Assembly (NCBI GenBank): GCA_951217055.1
Contig: OX578277.1
Location: forward strand, 100,753,511-100,817,510
Direction of reading: 5' to 3'
DNA from: Gerris lacustris
Lineage: Eukaryota; Arthropoda; Insecta; Hemiptera; Gerridae
Length of the DNA: 64,000 nucleotides
Under the pieces are notes generated by a model that searched no databases, was not told the origin of the DNA, and saw only the letters and a program-made list of their open reading frames with translations. Both the position numbers and the translations under genes were made by a program. Below, one piece after another: positions 21,406 to 32,308 of the stretch. How positions within the stretch are numbered: position 1 is the first letter of the stretch; each line of letters begins with the position of its first letter.

Positions 21406-22439
21406 AATGAACTGTTATTATTATTATTGAAAATTAACGTTAACAAATTTAACAAAATGATACAATTCATAATATAACAATTAATACTGTTGTATATAAG
21501 AAAATTTACTTTCGAATTACGTCCAAAGACATAGACCACAATGTGGGTCTTTTTAACAAAACCGGGTAGCTTTGAATCAAACCACTACTGGATTGATACT
21601 ACACAGCCAAACCCGCCACACACAAGTGAAGTGTTGGTTGCATACCATGTCTTATCAACTCTGGACACGTTTGATTGATTACTATCAAACTACCATGACC
21701 ATGAGAGTGTCGACCATGGTTTTCCAAGTCCAAACCTAATGGTGCTAAAGGCCACTTTACACTATGTAATTTTTGTCTCACGACTATACGTGTGACTAAA
21801 TCATACTCAAATATCATATATCACTAACATAACTTGAAAACGATGTTGCATACCGATGTGATAACATAGTGATAAAAGACGCTAGAGTAATCACCAGAAT
21901 TTTTTCATTACCATATATATTTATTAATTACATCTCTGATAATTTTACTCTGATAAAGTTACCTAATGTCATCAGTTTTTCTTGTTATGAGTGCTTATTG
22001 TTTATTTTACCACTGTTATATTATTATAGGATCTAATTTAGATGTTCTGTTTAGATTTGTAGTAGACGACGGAACCTTATAGTTCCTACCAGTTTTTGAT
22101 TATATTATGGCAACACTATCATAACCCTAGAACGTCACACTGGGGTCCCATAGACCCCATTCAATCTATAATAATAAACTATAATTCAAACTATAATATA
22201 ATTGAGTTTTTTTTTTGTTTTATTTGTATTTCTCTTAACCTAGACTCCCTTCTAATTTACCTTTGAACCTTTCTGCGTAAATACTGATAATGATAACAAT
22301 ACCTATATTATAAATATTAGTTTTTTTTCAGTATTCATTAGAATTAGAGTTGGGGTCCCTTAGACCCCTGTGTGCCATTTACGTAATTCTTTCATATACC
22401 ATTGTTAATTGTCTTATTTTTTTATTGTTTTAAAAAACT

Positions 22440-22444
<5 letters not shown>
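21406..22444. other. AT-rich DNA, no gene seen
   Basis: GGGGTCCCATAGACCCCATT at 22144 and GGGGTCCCTTAGACCCCTG at 22353 form a weak direct repeat. There is no coding signal; the 72-codon frame at 21599-21817 lacks domain features. Confidence 0.5.

Positions 22445-22515
<71 letters not shown>
22445..22515 (+). repeat. (TA)n microsatellite 1
   Basis: About 71 bp of uninterrupted TA repeat followed by a T tract. Confidence 0.97.
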
Positions 22516-22523
<8 letters not shown>

Positions 22524-22733
22524 TTGCTGCTGAAATGTTTAAGACTGTCAAAAGTTCCAAGATAAAACTTTTTATTACTATTAGTAGACAATTATATAAC
22601 TTCTGTCAAGTTGAAGGTTTAGTGGATCTAAGTAAAGATTTGAAGCAAAAAATGCTTAAGTTTGGCAGAATATGTAGGAAAAGCTATAATTTTTTTTTTT
22701 TATAATTTTTGTTTCTGTTTTCTGTAAAACAAC

Positions 22734-22739
<6 letters not shown>

Positions 22740-22822
<83 letters not shown>
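22740..22822 (+). repeat. (TA)n microsatellite 2
   Basis: About 83 bp of uninterrupted AT repeat, 225 bp from the first tract. Confidence 0.97.
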
Positions 22823-22826
<4 letters not shown>

Positions 22827-23014
22827 AAAATATTACCCAATCTAACGAAAACCAAATTTTATATATATATATTTTTTTTTAAGTTCAAATTTTTCTAAAA
22901 AAAATGTTGATGAAAATATATATATACATGTATACTATTTAATTTTAAAATCCTTATTTGTTTTGGTCAAAATTAAATGGTATAGTTAGAATTTGAATGA
23001 CAAATTATGTTTAA

Positions 23015-23605
23015 ATAGACTGCCAATTAGTGTGGCACATAGCTTCCTCGCATCCTATCATGTACTTTATTATTATATTAACATTAAAATTATTGTTATA
23101 TTGTTTATTGTTTAAAAACTATTAATAGTTTCTTGTGATCTTTAACACATCATAATGGTGTCGCTGTTGGTTTTACAAAAAAATTGTATGTGTAAGAAAT
23201 GTTTGTCTCATTGAATAGATGAAGTCTGATTTTTTTCACGACCTAAAATTCCAATTTTAAATTTGAAGTTCACGTTTACGCGAGCGTTGCTCGTTAACGC
23301 TTGGACGGATAACGTTGTCCAACGATCTCGTCCTGGGCATTGGTAAAACGAACACGTATACCAAATTTTATCAAAATCGCTCGAGATTTACTCAAGTTAT
23401 CGTCGCACGTTTCATAATTCGCGGACACACAGACCGACAGACAGACAGACAGACAGACAGAGAGACAGACAGACACGAGACCAAAAATGTTCCCTGATGT
23501 CTGAAACGGATTTCTGTCTTGGAATTTTTAAAATCGGAGGCATAAAAATTTTTCGTTCTCAAAAGTGTACACAATACTTCCGTTACCTTCGGTAAGCTCG
23601 GAAGC
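23015..23605 (+). repeat. Dispersed repeat family P with embedded family-Q-like segment and (CAGA)n
   Basis: It opens GACTGCCAATTAGTGTGGCA and ends TTCGGTAAGCTCGGAAGC. In the middle are TTTACGCGAGCGTTGCTCG and CCTGGGCATTGGTAAAACG, words shared with family Q (6832-6910). A CAGA tetranucleotide run at 23429-23475 gives cysteine/serine/valine frames that are artefacts. Confidence 0.7.
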
Positions 23606-23891
23606 AAAATATATATATAATAATTAAAAAAGGAAAATGTTTATTAATTAATTTAACCCATTAAATAATTGGGGTCTCGCTGGCCCCTGTGTGGAGTTTA
23701 AGTAAAAAAGAATTAAGTGTGTCGTTCTAGGGTTAAGTATAAAATTAGTAAGGTAATTCTTCTTATCTCTATTATTGTCCTCCAGGTGTGAATGTAATTA
23801 ATTTTTGTAGCAGACGCGATTTAAATTGAATAAATTCTGCTGTTTAGGCTTGAAAATGGTCAGTCAGGCCCGAAGTAATCACTTCCATTTT

Positions 23892-24576
23892 AGGGTCCGT
23901 AGGCAAGGACCCTTATAATATTTTTCTCTGTCCGTCCGTCCACCTGTCGCCTGCTCTCACGGTGACACCTTTCGTCCGATTACTTTGAAATTTGGCATAT
24001 ACGTGTAAAGGGCCTACCCACACAATTTAAAAATATAGCGACTTAAAAAAAATATTTTTTAAAATAATAAGGGTAAAAAAAAACTTAAGGGTTAAAAAAT
24101 ATTTTTATTTTTTTGGAGACCATATGGGGTATCATATGAAAGAGTACGTCGAGCTGATTACAAAAATATATAATTATTTGGTTATAACTTTGATAGGGCG
24201 AGTTTGAAGTTGGAGTGAAAAGTGCCCCCCCCCTTCTATCTCGCTTATGTAAAGTGCGAAAATTCTGAAAAAAAATCTTGAACATTCTTTGACCTAAAGT
24301 AAAAATACCACTCTTTGGAAATTTAGAGAAAAAAATTATTTTTGTTTTATTGACAAAATACATTTTTTTTTTTTTTATAATTATGCTCTTTTTGGTGTAT
24401 TTATATGTTCATAGTCCGGTTTACTGGCAAAATATATTTTATCAGAAGTTTGTTTATGCGTTTTGAGAATATCAGACCTATAGGATAGTTCAAAAGTTCA
24501 AAGTAGGCTTTTTTAGCATTTAAAATGCACCATCGATACGTACTACTGAAACTATACTGTGTTTCCTACGGACCCT
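23892..24576 (+). mobile_element. 12-bp-TIR element, family R, copy 1
   Basis: AGGGTCCGTAGG at 23892-23903 is perfectly inverted as CCTACGGACCCT at 24565-24576. The left end also folds as AGGGTCC...GGACCCT (23892-23913). The right end continues CGCTGTGTGCTGAC, shared with the second copy at 53279. Inside are CGCCTGCTCTCACGG and GAGCTGATTACAAAAATATA. No protein is encoded; the 92-codon minus-strand frame is not supported by the other copy. Confidence 0.75.
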
Positions 24577-24746
24577 CGCTGTGTGCTGACTAGCACACAC
24601 TTGACCTGTTTATTTTCTATACCCTTTAAGGATCCATTAACATATAGAAAATTAAATTGTTTTTAGTACCAAGTTCCTTATAGTATTAATGATTTTATTA
24701 AAACATTATACACATCGTTTAAAGCACAATTGAAACAGGTATGTAT

Positions 24747-24779
24747 CAGGTTGGAATTTTAAATTTCAACCTGATACAA
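24747..24779. repeat. Near-perfect palindrome TATCAGGTTG...CAACCTGATA
   Basis: A 33-bp palindrome with a short AT centre. The half-word CCTGATACAAGCAGA also occurs singly near 32797 and, inverted, near 4992, so this is a head-to-head join of a repeat end. Confidence 0.8.
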
Positions 24780-24798
24780 GCAGAGGTTTTTGCTTCAG

Positions 24799-25352
24799 AG
24801 CTTACCGAAGGTAACGGAAGCTATGTGACCGTTCTGAAGAACGAACAATTTTTAGGTCTCCGATTTCAAAAATTCCAAGACAGAAATCCGTTTCAGGAAT
24901 CAGGGATCATTTTTGGTTCCGTGTCTTTCTGTCGGTCTGTCATTCAATTTATGCGAACCAACATATCTTAAAAACTACACGTCAAATTTTAATAAAATTT
25001 GGGTGACAGGTCATGAGTAGCCCGTTATTGGTCCATATACGTTTCAACCTAGTGCGTTCATTTGTTTCTTTTTCACATGCGCACAAGCATACATTAATTT
25101 ACACCTATAGCTTCAAAGGTACTTATCTGATTTGTATGAAACTTTTATAGTTTATCGAAAGTACCTCGCAGATTAACTTTTGCTTAGTTGATACTTTAAT
25201 TTAAGTAAAAATCAAAACAATTTTAACAGATTAAGAAAACGGGGAAACAAACAAATTAGACAATAATGTCTTGTAAAAGCATAACATCAATAAAGTACAT
25301 GATAGGATGTGAGGAAGCTATGTGCCACACCAATTAGCAGTCTATTTTGTAG
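24799..25352 (-). repeat. Dispersed repeat family P, full inverted copy
   Basis: Minus-strand landmarks run from GACTGCTAATTGGTGTGGCA at 25352 to GCTTCCGTTACCTTCGGTAA near 24805, and include TTTCTGTCTTGGAATTTTTG. Confidence 0.7.
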
Positions 25353-26100
25353 TGAAGTGATATATTTTATAATATTTTTAATGGAGTAGGTAGGGACGAA
25401 AGTGGGTTATTAGGAACTCACTCTACTACAACCATCGTCTTTAACTATCAACTCATCATGATTAACTTTTTTCTCAAAGTTAATCACTCTTTTATATAAT
25501 TTTTTATGTATTCTTATTTAATCTCGTCTTTATCATTATATAACATATAAATATTCACAAGGTAATAGATAATAACCTTAACCATACAGTAGATGTAATA
25601 GAAGTTATTGAAAAATATCCCATTTAGTTTTATTATATGAGACACTTAGTTCTTATCGGCGAAAAGACAATAAAAAGTTTCTTTAAAATAACTATTGGCA
25701 CTTACAAGTATAACATATAATTAATAAAGTGTATTATTATAAATGATAATAATATTACTACAAAATATGAAGTTTAAGGTTAATTATTATTCCCATCGTA
25801 TTACGTGACTTATTGTTTTTACAAATTATACACTCGGGTTTCGGCGTATGATATTATATTATTGTAAGTAATCTTACTTCTTTATAGATTTTTGGCTGCT
25901 GCATCAGATTCTGCTATCCATTTGCATCAAAAACGACCAGAAAAGGGGTAAAAATGCAATAATATTTGAAGTTTTGTTTCAAATTCGGACAAGTCAACTC
26001 ACGTTTTGCTTCAAAAGTGGACATAAACGAAACAGCCAATCAGGAGGCTGCATTTTACTAACTCGTTCCTATGATGCACTGCGGGCTTTAGCATCTGAAT
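25353..26100. other. AT-rich DNA, no gene seen
   Basis: No coding or repeat structure recognised. Confidence 0.5.
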
Positions 26101-26570
26101 ATTTACTCCTACCATTTTGTCATACATGTTTAGAAAAATGATACCCCGAGGGGAAATCGAGAAATCAATTTTAGTTCTAAATTTTGGGGCACTACCCCCT
26201 AAGAACTCTGAAAAACGTGAAAAAAAAATATTGCTCCAATATTATTATTCTAACCATTATTTTCAACGCCATTTTGCTTCAAAAACGGACAAAACCTTGT
26301 TTTTGTTTCATCTCCATTTAGCAGCTAAAATATCAAAGAAATTCTCGTTTTCAATACTTCTAAGTAGTTTTGAGTCTATTAACAATCTGCAGAAAAAAAA
26401 TCATTGCTCTACACCTGTAGGACTTGAGCTACAGTTTTTCAGCTCTCCTGTAATGTGCTCTTGTCCGTCTTTGATACTAAGATCCTCAGATATCAACATT
26501 TATTTTTTCTTAGATTTCCCAAACTTCTCATTCTGATGATAACCAAAAAGGCCTGGGTAGATCGTATAGA
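26101..26570. repeat. Family Z fragment and flanking noncoding DNA
   Basis: ATGATACCCCGAGGGGAAAT at 26137 and TTTTGGGGCACTACCCCCTA at 26183 match the family Z copies at 35540 and 20610. The 139-codon frame at 26117-26536 starts inside this repeat and has no recognisable domain. Confidence 0.5.
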
Positions 26571-26579
26571 AGAGTAGAT

Positions 26580-26616
26580 AATCATCCAAGTTAAGCGACA
26601 CTTGGATGGGAAACCT
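26580..26616 (+). pseudogene. 5S rRNA-like fragment with internal deletion
   Basis: ATCATCCAAGTTAAGCGAC is followed directly by ACTTGGATGGGAAACC. Both are 5S-rRNA-like, but the stretch normally between them is missing. This suggests a decayed 5S pseudogene or a 5S-derived SINE. Confidence 0.45.
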
Positions 26617-27207
26617 CACAGATCTAGGTTTAATAGGTTCACTTTTCAGACCGGGCACTCAGTATAACTTAAACTAACGAGAAGCTACTCTAAAGAGATA
26701 GTCCTCGCTATAGTTTCGGCCTAAAACGATGGTCAACACTTCGTTTATACCTGAGTTGTAATGACATGGTTTACCGACCAACATTTCAGTTATGTGTGAA
26801 TGGTTTGGTTGTCTGGTCTTCGAGTGTAAAAGCCCCCTGGTATTGGGGGGGGGGGGGGGATCAGTGGCGTAGGAACGGGGGTGGCTATCGGGCTTGAGCC
26901 CCCCCGTCAGATTAGAAAGGGCTATAAATCGAGCACTGATAAAGAGTATTTTTTGCATGGTATTTACGAAGGAAATGTTTATGGTTTATGCATACGATTA
27001 TATTATGATAATCGGTAATTTTCTATTATCAGAACCTACTCGTGTGGTGAATGACAAAATGACAGACAAAATTGGTGAATAGTTTCCAATGCAGCGTAGG
27101 AAACGTGTTCCTCTCGCTCCAGCTAATTTTAAATCTGTGTGTTTAAGAGCTCCACTAAACCACCATACCAATTCAACTTATTACATTTAGTCTAAAGTGG
27201 TACCCTT
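26617..27207. other. Noncoding DNA with G15 tract
   Basis: A 15-G tract at 26845-26859 is followed by ATCAGTGGCGTAGGAACGG, a word of the kind found at TIR-element ends. No gene is recognised. Confidence 0.45.
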
Positions 27208-27836
27208 TATTAATATGAGTTGTACTGAAGATCCTTTTAGGGTAATAATAAAAAACGTCGATTATCTACGGCAACGTTTCGGCAATCCTGCCATTCTCAA
27301 GCCTGAAATATAGTTTATTTGCTGTAAAAAGTCGTTTCATTACCAACAATACATCAAGAACTAGCTTACAAGTGTAAACTCATACCTAATATAAATAGTT
27401 TTCCTTTGCTATAAGCTTACATTGTTTAACCATCAGGTTAGATTCCTCTCCACCTTTAAATCTGCTCTAGGATGGAAGGACGTCGTATCACACCAACATA
27501 CACCGTGAATGAACTGTTACTACTCTTAGATGATAATTTTAAATCATTATTCGATAGCAATACAAATATTAGTATGTTATGGAATATGAAACACCTGATG
27601 GTTAAACAATGTAAGCTTATAGCAAAGGAAAACTATTTATATTAGGTATGAGTTTACACTTGTAAGTTAGTTCTTGATGTATTGTTGGTAATGAAACGAC
27701 TTTTTACAGCAAATAAACTATATTTCAGGCTTGAGAATGGCAGGATTGCCGAAACGTTGCCGTAGGCCGTAGATAATCGACGTTTTTTATTATTACCCTA
27801 AAAGGATCTTCACTACAACTCAACTTATTAAGTTTT
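27208..27836. mobile_element. Foldback element with ~231-bp arms
   Basis: The left arm 27208-27438 and right arm 27593-27836 are near-perfect reverse complements. The differences I see are few: one C/T change near 27375/27665 and an extra 7-bp GGCCGTA duplication in the right arm. The unique loop is 27439-27592. No clear target duplication is visible. Confidence 0.9.
27472..27645 (+). CDS. 57-codon ORF spanning foldback loop and right arm
   Basis: ATG at 27472 begins in the unique loop, and the frame ends TAG at 27643-27645 inside the right arm. The predicted product starts MEGRRITPTYTVNELLLLLD and ends KLIAKENYLY, with a leucine-rich stretch at residues 14-20. I recognise no family. Its codon-like composition stands out from the AT-rich surroundings, so the loop may be captured coding sequence, but chance is possible at this length. 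Confidence 0.3.
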   Translation: MEGRRITPTYTVNELLLLLDDNFKSLFDSNTNISMLWNMKHLMVKQCKLIAKENYLY

Positions 27837-27839
27837 TTA

Positions 27840-28770
27840 AAATATATATTTAAATTTATTATATGCTGAAAAAATAAATGAAATGGAAATATTAAAATAA
27901 ATAATAATAGATTGTATGACTTTATAAGGTTTCAATACCGTCTTGTCATTCGTTAAATCCTTGAAAGTTGTGCATAAACTTATAAAGTCTGTCTTTATCT
28001 AGATTTAAATATATTTATATAAGAAGAAAATTTAAATGAAGAGATACTTGATGGAAGTCAAAAGAGTTTGGTCAGAGAGTTGGGTTGGCCAAACTTCTTT
28101 CCATTTGCAGTGTTGACTTATTCCAGACAGTTACTCCTCACAAAGTTTTTCCAGCCTATCAGTTATAAAGTTGACAAGATAAGTTTAAAGTAAACTTTTT
28201 TCCTCAGATTTTAGATAAAAAAAAACAACATGAAGTTAAAGAATATGATGACATATTATAATACAATTTTCTTTCTTCATATAAGCAATTGATACCTTTA
28301 CTTGTTTGTTTTTTCTAGATTTTAATAATTATGAATTTGGAAAATTATAACATTCTGTGCATATTTATATAGATTTTTTTTTTTTAGCGTTATTCTTGTA
28401 TTTTTGCCTATTTTTAAATATAATAAAAACAGTTAAACTTTAATAGATAATGAGTTCAAAGCGTTATAATTACAAAGGAATCTTTTCACTGCACGAGACC
28501 ATTATGTTAGATATGGCAGCGTCTAGGGTGGTCAACTTAAAGGAAAAACACTGTCTCTCCTCGTAAATTAAAAAAAAACATCTAAAGCAGCTTTCAACCT
28601 TCAAAAGGCCATCATCAGTGCCTAAAAATAAACAATAAATATCGAGCTAAGCAAAAACTTTTATAACAATTAAAATTGGCAAACATAAAAATACAAGTCG
28701 GTAAAAAAATTTAAAAAAACTTAAAACAAAGCAATTAAGATGGAAAATGATTTTACAGTGGTTTAAATGC
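27840..28770. other. AT-rich DNA, no gene seen
   Basis: No coding signal. AAAGCAGCTTTCAACCTT near 28586 resembles AAAGCAGCTTTCGGCTTTTA near 49721, a probable decayed repeat. Confidence 0.45.
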
Positions 28771-28779
28771 ACTAATCAG

Positions 28780-28949
28780 GGTGACGCAGTGAGGCATGAT
28801 AGGGCAGTTTTTTTTGAACCAATGAAATTTACGAGGACGTGCGAATTGACACGCAGAGCAGGGAAATTAAGTACTCGCCACGGATCTGTCATTTTGCGTG
28901 GTCTTTTATGTTTCTGTGGTTATAAAAACCTGCCCTGCCCTGCGTCACC
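28780..28949. mobile_element. Small TIR element, 170 bp
   Basis: GGTGACGCAG at 28780-28789 is perfectly inverted as CTGCGTCACC at 28940-28949. AGGGCAG/CTGCCCT forms a second inner pair. It is GC-richer than its flanks. A short frame through it (28747-28962) is not a credible gene. Confidence 0.5.
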
Positions 28950-29070
28950 TACTTCTCAATGAGCACCCGGCCTAAGGTGTAAACATTAGTCCTTAAAAGC
29001 ACACGCCTATTTGCCGTGATGATTTCTTTCACCTTCTACATCTCTTTTATAATTTAATGTGATCATATAT

Positions 29071-29552
29071 TTTTTGCCTTAGTCCAAGTCCTCATCTACC
29101 AATAGGTGTAGATAGGTTGACAAAAGTTCCTCCAGGCTGCCCGGTCTTGAGCCAGCTGGACAGCTCGGCCCCAAGTACAATTGCGTTCTGTCAGGGCTGC
29201 CTTGATGTTATCAGACCAAGTTTCCTCCTTCTTCCTCGAGGTCTTCTTCCTTCCATTCTAGCTTTGAGAGCCATCTTGGGGTACCTCTGGTTCCCAAGTC
29301 TTTGGTCATGTCCAAACCACCTCAGCTGAGCTCTAGTTATTCTTTCGGACAGTGGTTCCACTTTTAAAGTATTTCTTATGGTTGTGTTCCTCACTCGGTC
29401 TCTTCTGGTCTTCCCCATTATAGCACGTAGGTATCTCATTTCCGCTGCTTGGATCCTGCTTTCGATCTTGTTAGTCATACTCCATGATTCACTACTATAA
29501 GTGAATATTGGAGTATAAATAGATTTGTACACTGTAATCATACATATGTACT
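29071..29552 (-). mobile_element. 5'-truncated non-LTR retrotransposon (LINE) insertion
   Basis: A 482-bp insert bounded by 12-bp direct repeats. On the minus strand it ends in a short A tail (GGCAAAAA). It starts within the C-terminal part of an endonuclease/reverse-transcriptase ORF, so it is a dead-on-arrival copy produced by incomplete target-primed reverse transcription. Confidence 0.85.
29096..29541 (-). pseudogene. Non-LTR retrotransposon ORF2 C-terminal fragment
   Basis: The translation shows the conserved tail that follows the RT domain in insect non-LTR elements: YKSIYTPIFTYSSESWSMT, then RIQAAEMRYLRAIMG, RDRVRN and LRWFGH, ending in a basic GRRPRGRRRK tract. Near 29228 the frame shifts. 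The second frame continues TWSDNIKAALTERN, WGRAVQLAQDRAAWRNF and a TAG stop at 29096-29098. The palm-domain motifs are absent because the 5' part was never inserted. The first ATG (29541) is only where the fragment happens to open, not a true start. Confidence 0.85.
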
Positions 29553-29564
29553 GTGATCATATAT

Positions 29565-31150
29565 ATGTGTGTAAATTTAAAGTTTTGTCTGATTTTATTG
29601 CAAAAATTGATTAGAATTGCAAAATGTTGGGATACTTTTTCATTTCATCTGAATCCGGTCTTCTTACGTGTATATAATATGTATATGTGTCTGTTGCCAC
29701 CTTTCAGACTTAATAGGTGAAAAACTGGCAGAACGAAATTGATAAATTTGTTCACAGAGGTGTACGCCAACATGTTGTGCATTTAGTAGGCTTGGTTTCA
29801 TCGAAAAATATTGAGTAGAACCAAAGTTATTAGCAATTTTATAAAAATAACACGATTTTAATAACTATGCACGTTATTTATTTTAATATCAAAACAAAAA
29901 TGACGCATTACCTCCCTCGGTTGTCTTTTCAATGATGGCTTTGGAAACGAAATTATTAAGACGTTTTATATTATCGCTTGACCCACATGATAGGAATAGG
30001 AAATCTAGCCACTAATTCCTAGCATGAGCCTCGCGTGGAGCGTGGGGTGAAGGCAAGTATACTATATGAATGTATAATCCCATTTAGTTTACCAAGGTTT
30101 TGAATCCATGGACACCAATATCGAATGAATGAATTAAATTTTAGGCGACGTTTCTAATTTTAGATAAAAAAAAAAAAATAATTTGCTTGGAATGAAAATT
30201 TGAGGAGGAAAAAAGTAGAAGCCATGAATGAATGAGGCTATCACTGGGATGAGTGACAAGCGACAAGTGCACCCCCTCCCCTTCCCCTAGCTCAGTGACA
30301 AGTGATAAGTACCGTGACAAGTGGTATCCCACTCCTGGGAAAAGGTACCCGGTACACAATCATTTATAGCTGGGGCATCCTCGAACAATATGCCGAGCTG
30401 ATAACATGGTCGGACTCCCCCTATCAAACATATCGGAACCAGAGACTCCCGAATACCTGGGCTTCGTCAAATCGCCTCCCACTGGGTTTGAAGGTGAGGG
30501 GGAAAAAACATATAGACGATGGAATGAAAAATCAATTTTGTCCAGCCACGATGCCTGAGTTTAACTGATTCGACGTCTGTAAAGCTTATAATTATAGACA
30601 TTACTAATGAATTCCAAAAGGAAAGGGAAATACTTGAGGAATATAACTGATAGTCCAGGAGGTAGTGGCGGTCCACTGTAGAAATAGAATTGCAAAAGAT
30701 TTGGTATTCTATAGAATGTAAAAAGAATCGTTATCATTGGACTAAAGGAAACTGTTGCTCCAGCCATCCTCTATGTTGAGGGATTGTGTGAGGGAAGGAG
30801 AACGCATACTGGTAACATTACACAACAAATTTATAACAGGAAACATAACAAAATAATTTTAAAATATAAGTGAAAGTTAACAGTATTGTTTGATTAAATT
30901 GTAATTATTCGTAATGAAGGTGAACAAATGTAAATGCACATGGCTCAATTTGTAGTCATCCCGAACTCGAAGCTATGCGTCAAGTTTGAGAACTATCAAT
31001 CTCAATCGGAGTGACCTCCGCACACGGGTCTTGTTTTTGACAGTCGGCTGCGGTCTCCAGCCGGGAAGGATAAAACATCTTCAGTTTTTAATTCATTTAA
31101 TTCGAAGCATCTCGGGCGTCAAGCTCTCTTTGATGAGCAGAAAGTGAATC
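29565..31150. other. Noncoding DNA, no gene seen
   Basis: Several 60-90-codon frames on both strands at 30141-30767 overlap one another and show no domain, so I do not call them. A decayed repeat word at 30005-30030 is inverted relative to 17219. Confidence 0.5.
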
Positions 31151-31159
31151 TTTACGTAA

Positions 31160-31670
31160 TTGAATTCATTGCGCAAGCACGTTTCATAATTCAGAAGAAT
31201 TCCTCTTTTTTCCGCCCTAGTGCGGTAAAAAAGAAGAATTCTTTACCTTAACGCACGATTAGCGAGTTTGTTTACATTTAATAAAACTAATTTGCTTTTT
31301 GTTTAATTAAAGTAACTGTTTATATCGAGTTTTTTATGAAAAACAATGATTGATTTATGTCATTATGACGAATATGAGGAGAATAATACTCCTCCCGAAA
31401 TAATTAATTCGGCTCAAAATACAACTAATGAATTAATGTCATCTTTATCAAAAGAGAAATATGAACATTCATACAGAAAGTTTGTTATTTTTTTCTGTAT
31501 ATATTATTAAAATATAACAATCGTAAATAAAGTACGGTATGCAACTCGTGCGAATACGGCATTTTGCATTGCTCGTGTGGATTTACTACCCTCGCTGTCG
31601 CTCGGGTGCAAACTCCACACTCGCATGCAAAATGCTACTTTCCGCACTCAACGCGTGATGACTATTATTT
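31160..31670 (-). mobile_element. Hairpin element, family H, copy B (one end diverged)
   Basis: Palindrome arms AGAAGAATTCCTC and GAAGAATTCT surround a CCGCCCTAGTGCGG centre (31194-31250). The second hairpin near 31558-31640 (GCATTTTGCATTGCTCGTGTGG split from CCACACTCGCATGCAAAATGC) is followed by CGCGTGATGAC. The end expected near 31110-31160 does not match the other copies, so this copy is truncated or replaced there. Confidence 0.75.
31346..31510 (+). pseudogene. 54-codon ORF of hairpin element B, possible recombinase N-terminus
   Basis: The frame encodes an acidic start (MIDLCHYDEYEENNTPPEII) followed by NSAQNTTNELMSSLSKEKYE. Copies C, D and E keep a similar peptide (D: MSESSDFDENVENNTLPEII), broken by stops at different places. 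A shared ancestral coding exon is therefore likely. The SLSKEKYE segment resembles the region before the core-binding domain of Crypton/KIAA1958-type tyrosine recombinases; that link is from memory of the family and is inference. No catalytic domain is present. Confidence 0.4.
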
Positions 31671-32300
31671 CTTCAGAACGATCACATAGCTTTCGTTATC
31701 TTCGATAAGCTCGGAAGCAAAAATATAATTGAAATCGTCAATTATAATAAAATATAAACATACATTTATTTTAATGGGTAATAAAATAATAAATTGTCCC
31801 ATAAAATGCATAAAAAAAGGCCAAATCGATTATTCATATCCCCCTGAAACTATTAACTCGTTTTTACCTATCGGGCATCTACTTATGACGGAGTTCGCAC
31901 TTTAAACTGAACTTAATAGGGGACAATTATGTAACTAAACAATTTCTTAATAACGCAAGTCCTTTCTTGCTTTCTGTTTACTTATATTTGTTGTTGTCAT
32001 AAAGAACTATTTGTATTTGTCAGAGGTGTTTCTATGATAAATGATTGTGGGAATGATCTCAGTGGCTTATCTTTAAGTTCGATACTTCATTGGAGTCATT
32101 TATGTCTGAACATCAAGTTACGTCTGAGTCAAGATAAATTAATAGAAGAATAATTAACTTTAAACAGTTTATTGAAGGTTTCAACAATGAAGGTATGAAT
32201 GTACTAATAAAATTAAAATTATTTAAAATTTTGCCTTTATCCTGATTAATTTTTTTTAAAGTTATCCTAAATATTGATTAACACATATTTTAGCTTAATT
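31671..32300. other. AT-rich DNA with family P fragment, no gene seen
   Basis: AGCTTTCGTTATCTTCGATAAGCTCGGAAGC-type family P end sequence lies at 31688-31718 (in pieces). The rest is AT-rich and unassigned. Confidence 0.45.
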
Positions 32301-32308
32301 AATTTTTG

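Larger units (their letters stand above)
29059..29564. repeat. 12-bp target-site duplications of the LINE fragment
   Basis: GTGATCATATAT occurs at 29059-29070 and 29553-29564, exactly flanking the LINE-derived insert. Confidence 0.85.

Noticed and set aside
22409..22705. 98-codon frame with Tyr-Ile run
   Set aside because: It is an artefact of the (TA)n tract and a T tract.
23294..23607. Cys/Ser/Val-rich small protein (possible toxin-like peptide)
   Set aside because: It is a translation of the (CAGA)n/(CTGT)n tetranucleotide run within a dispersed repeat.
26117..26536. 139-codon frame as a gene
   Set aside because: It starts inside a family Z repeat fragment and shows no domain or plausible composition.
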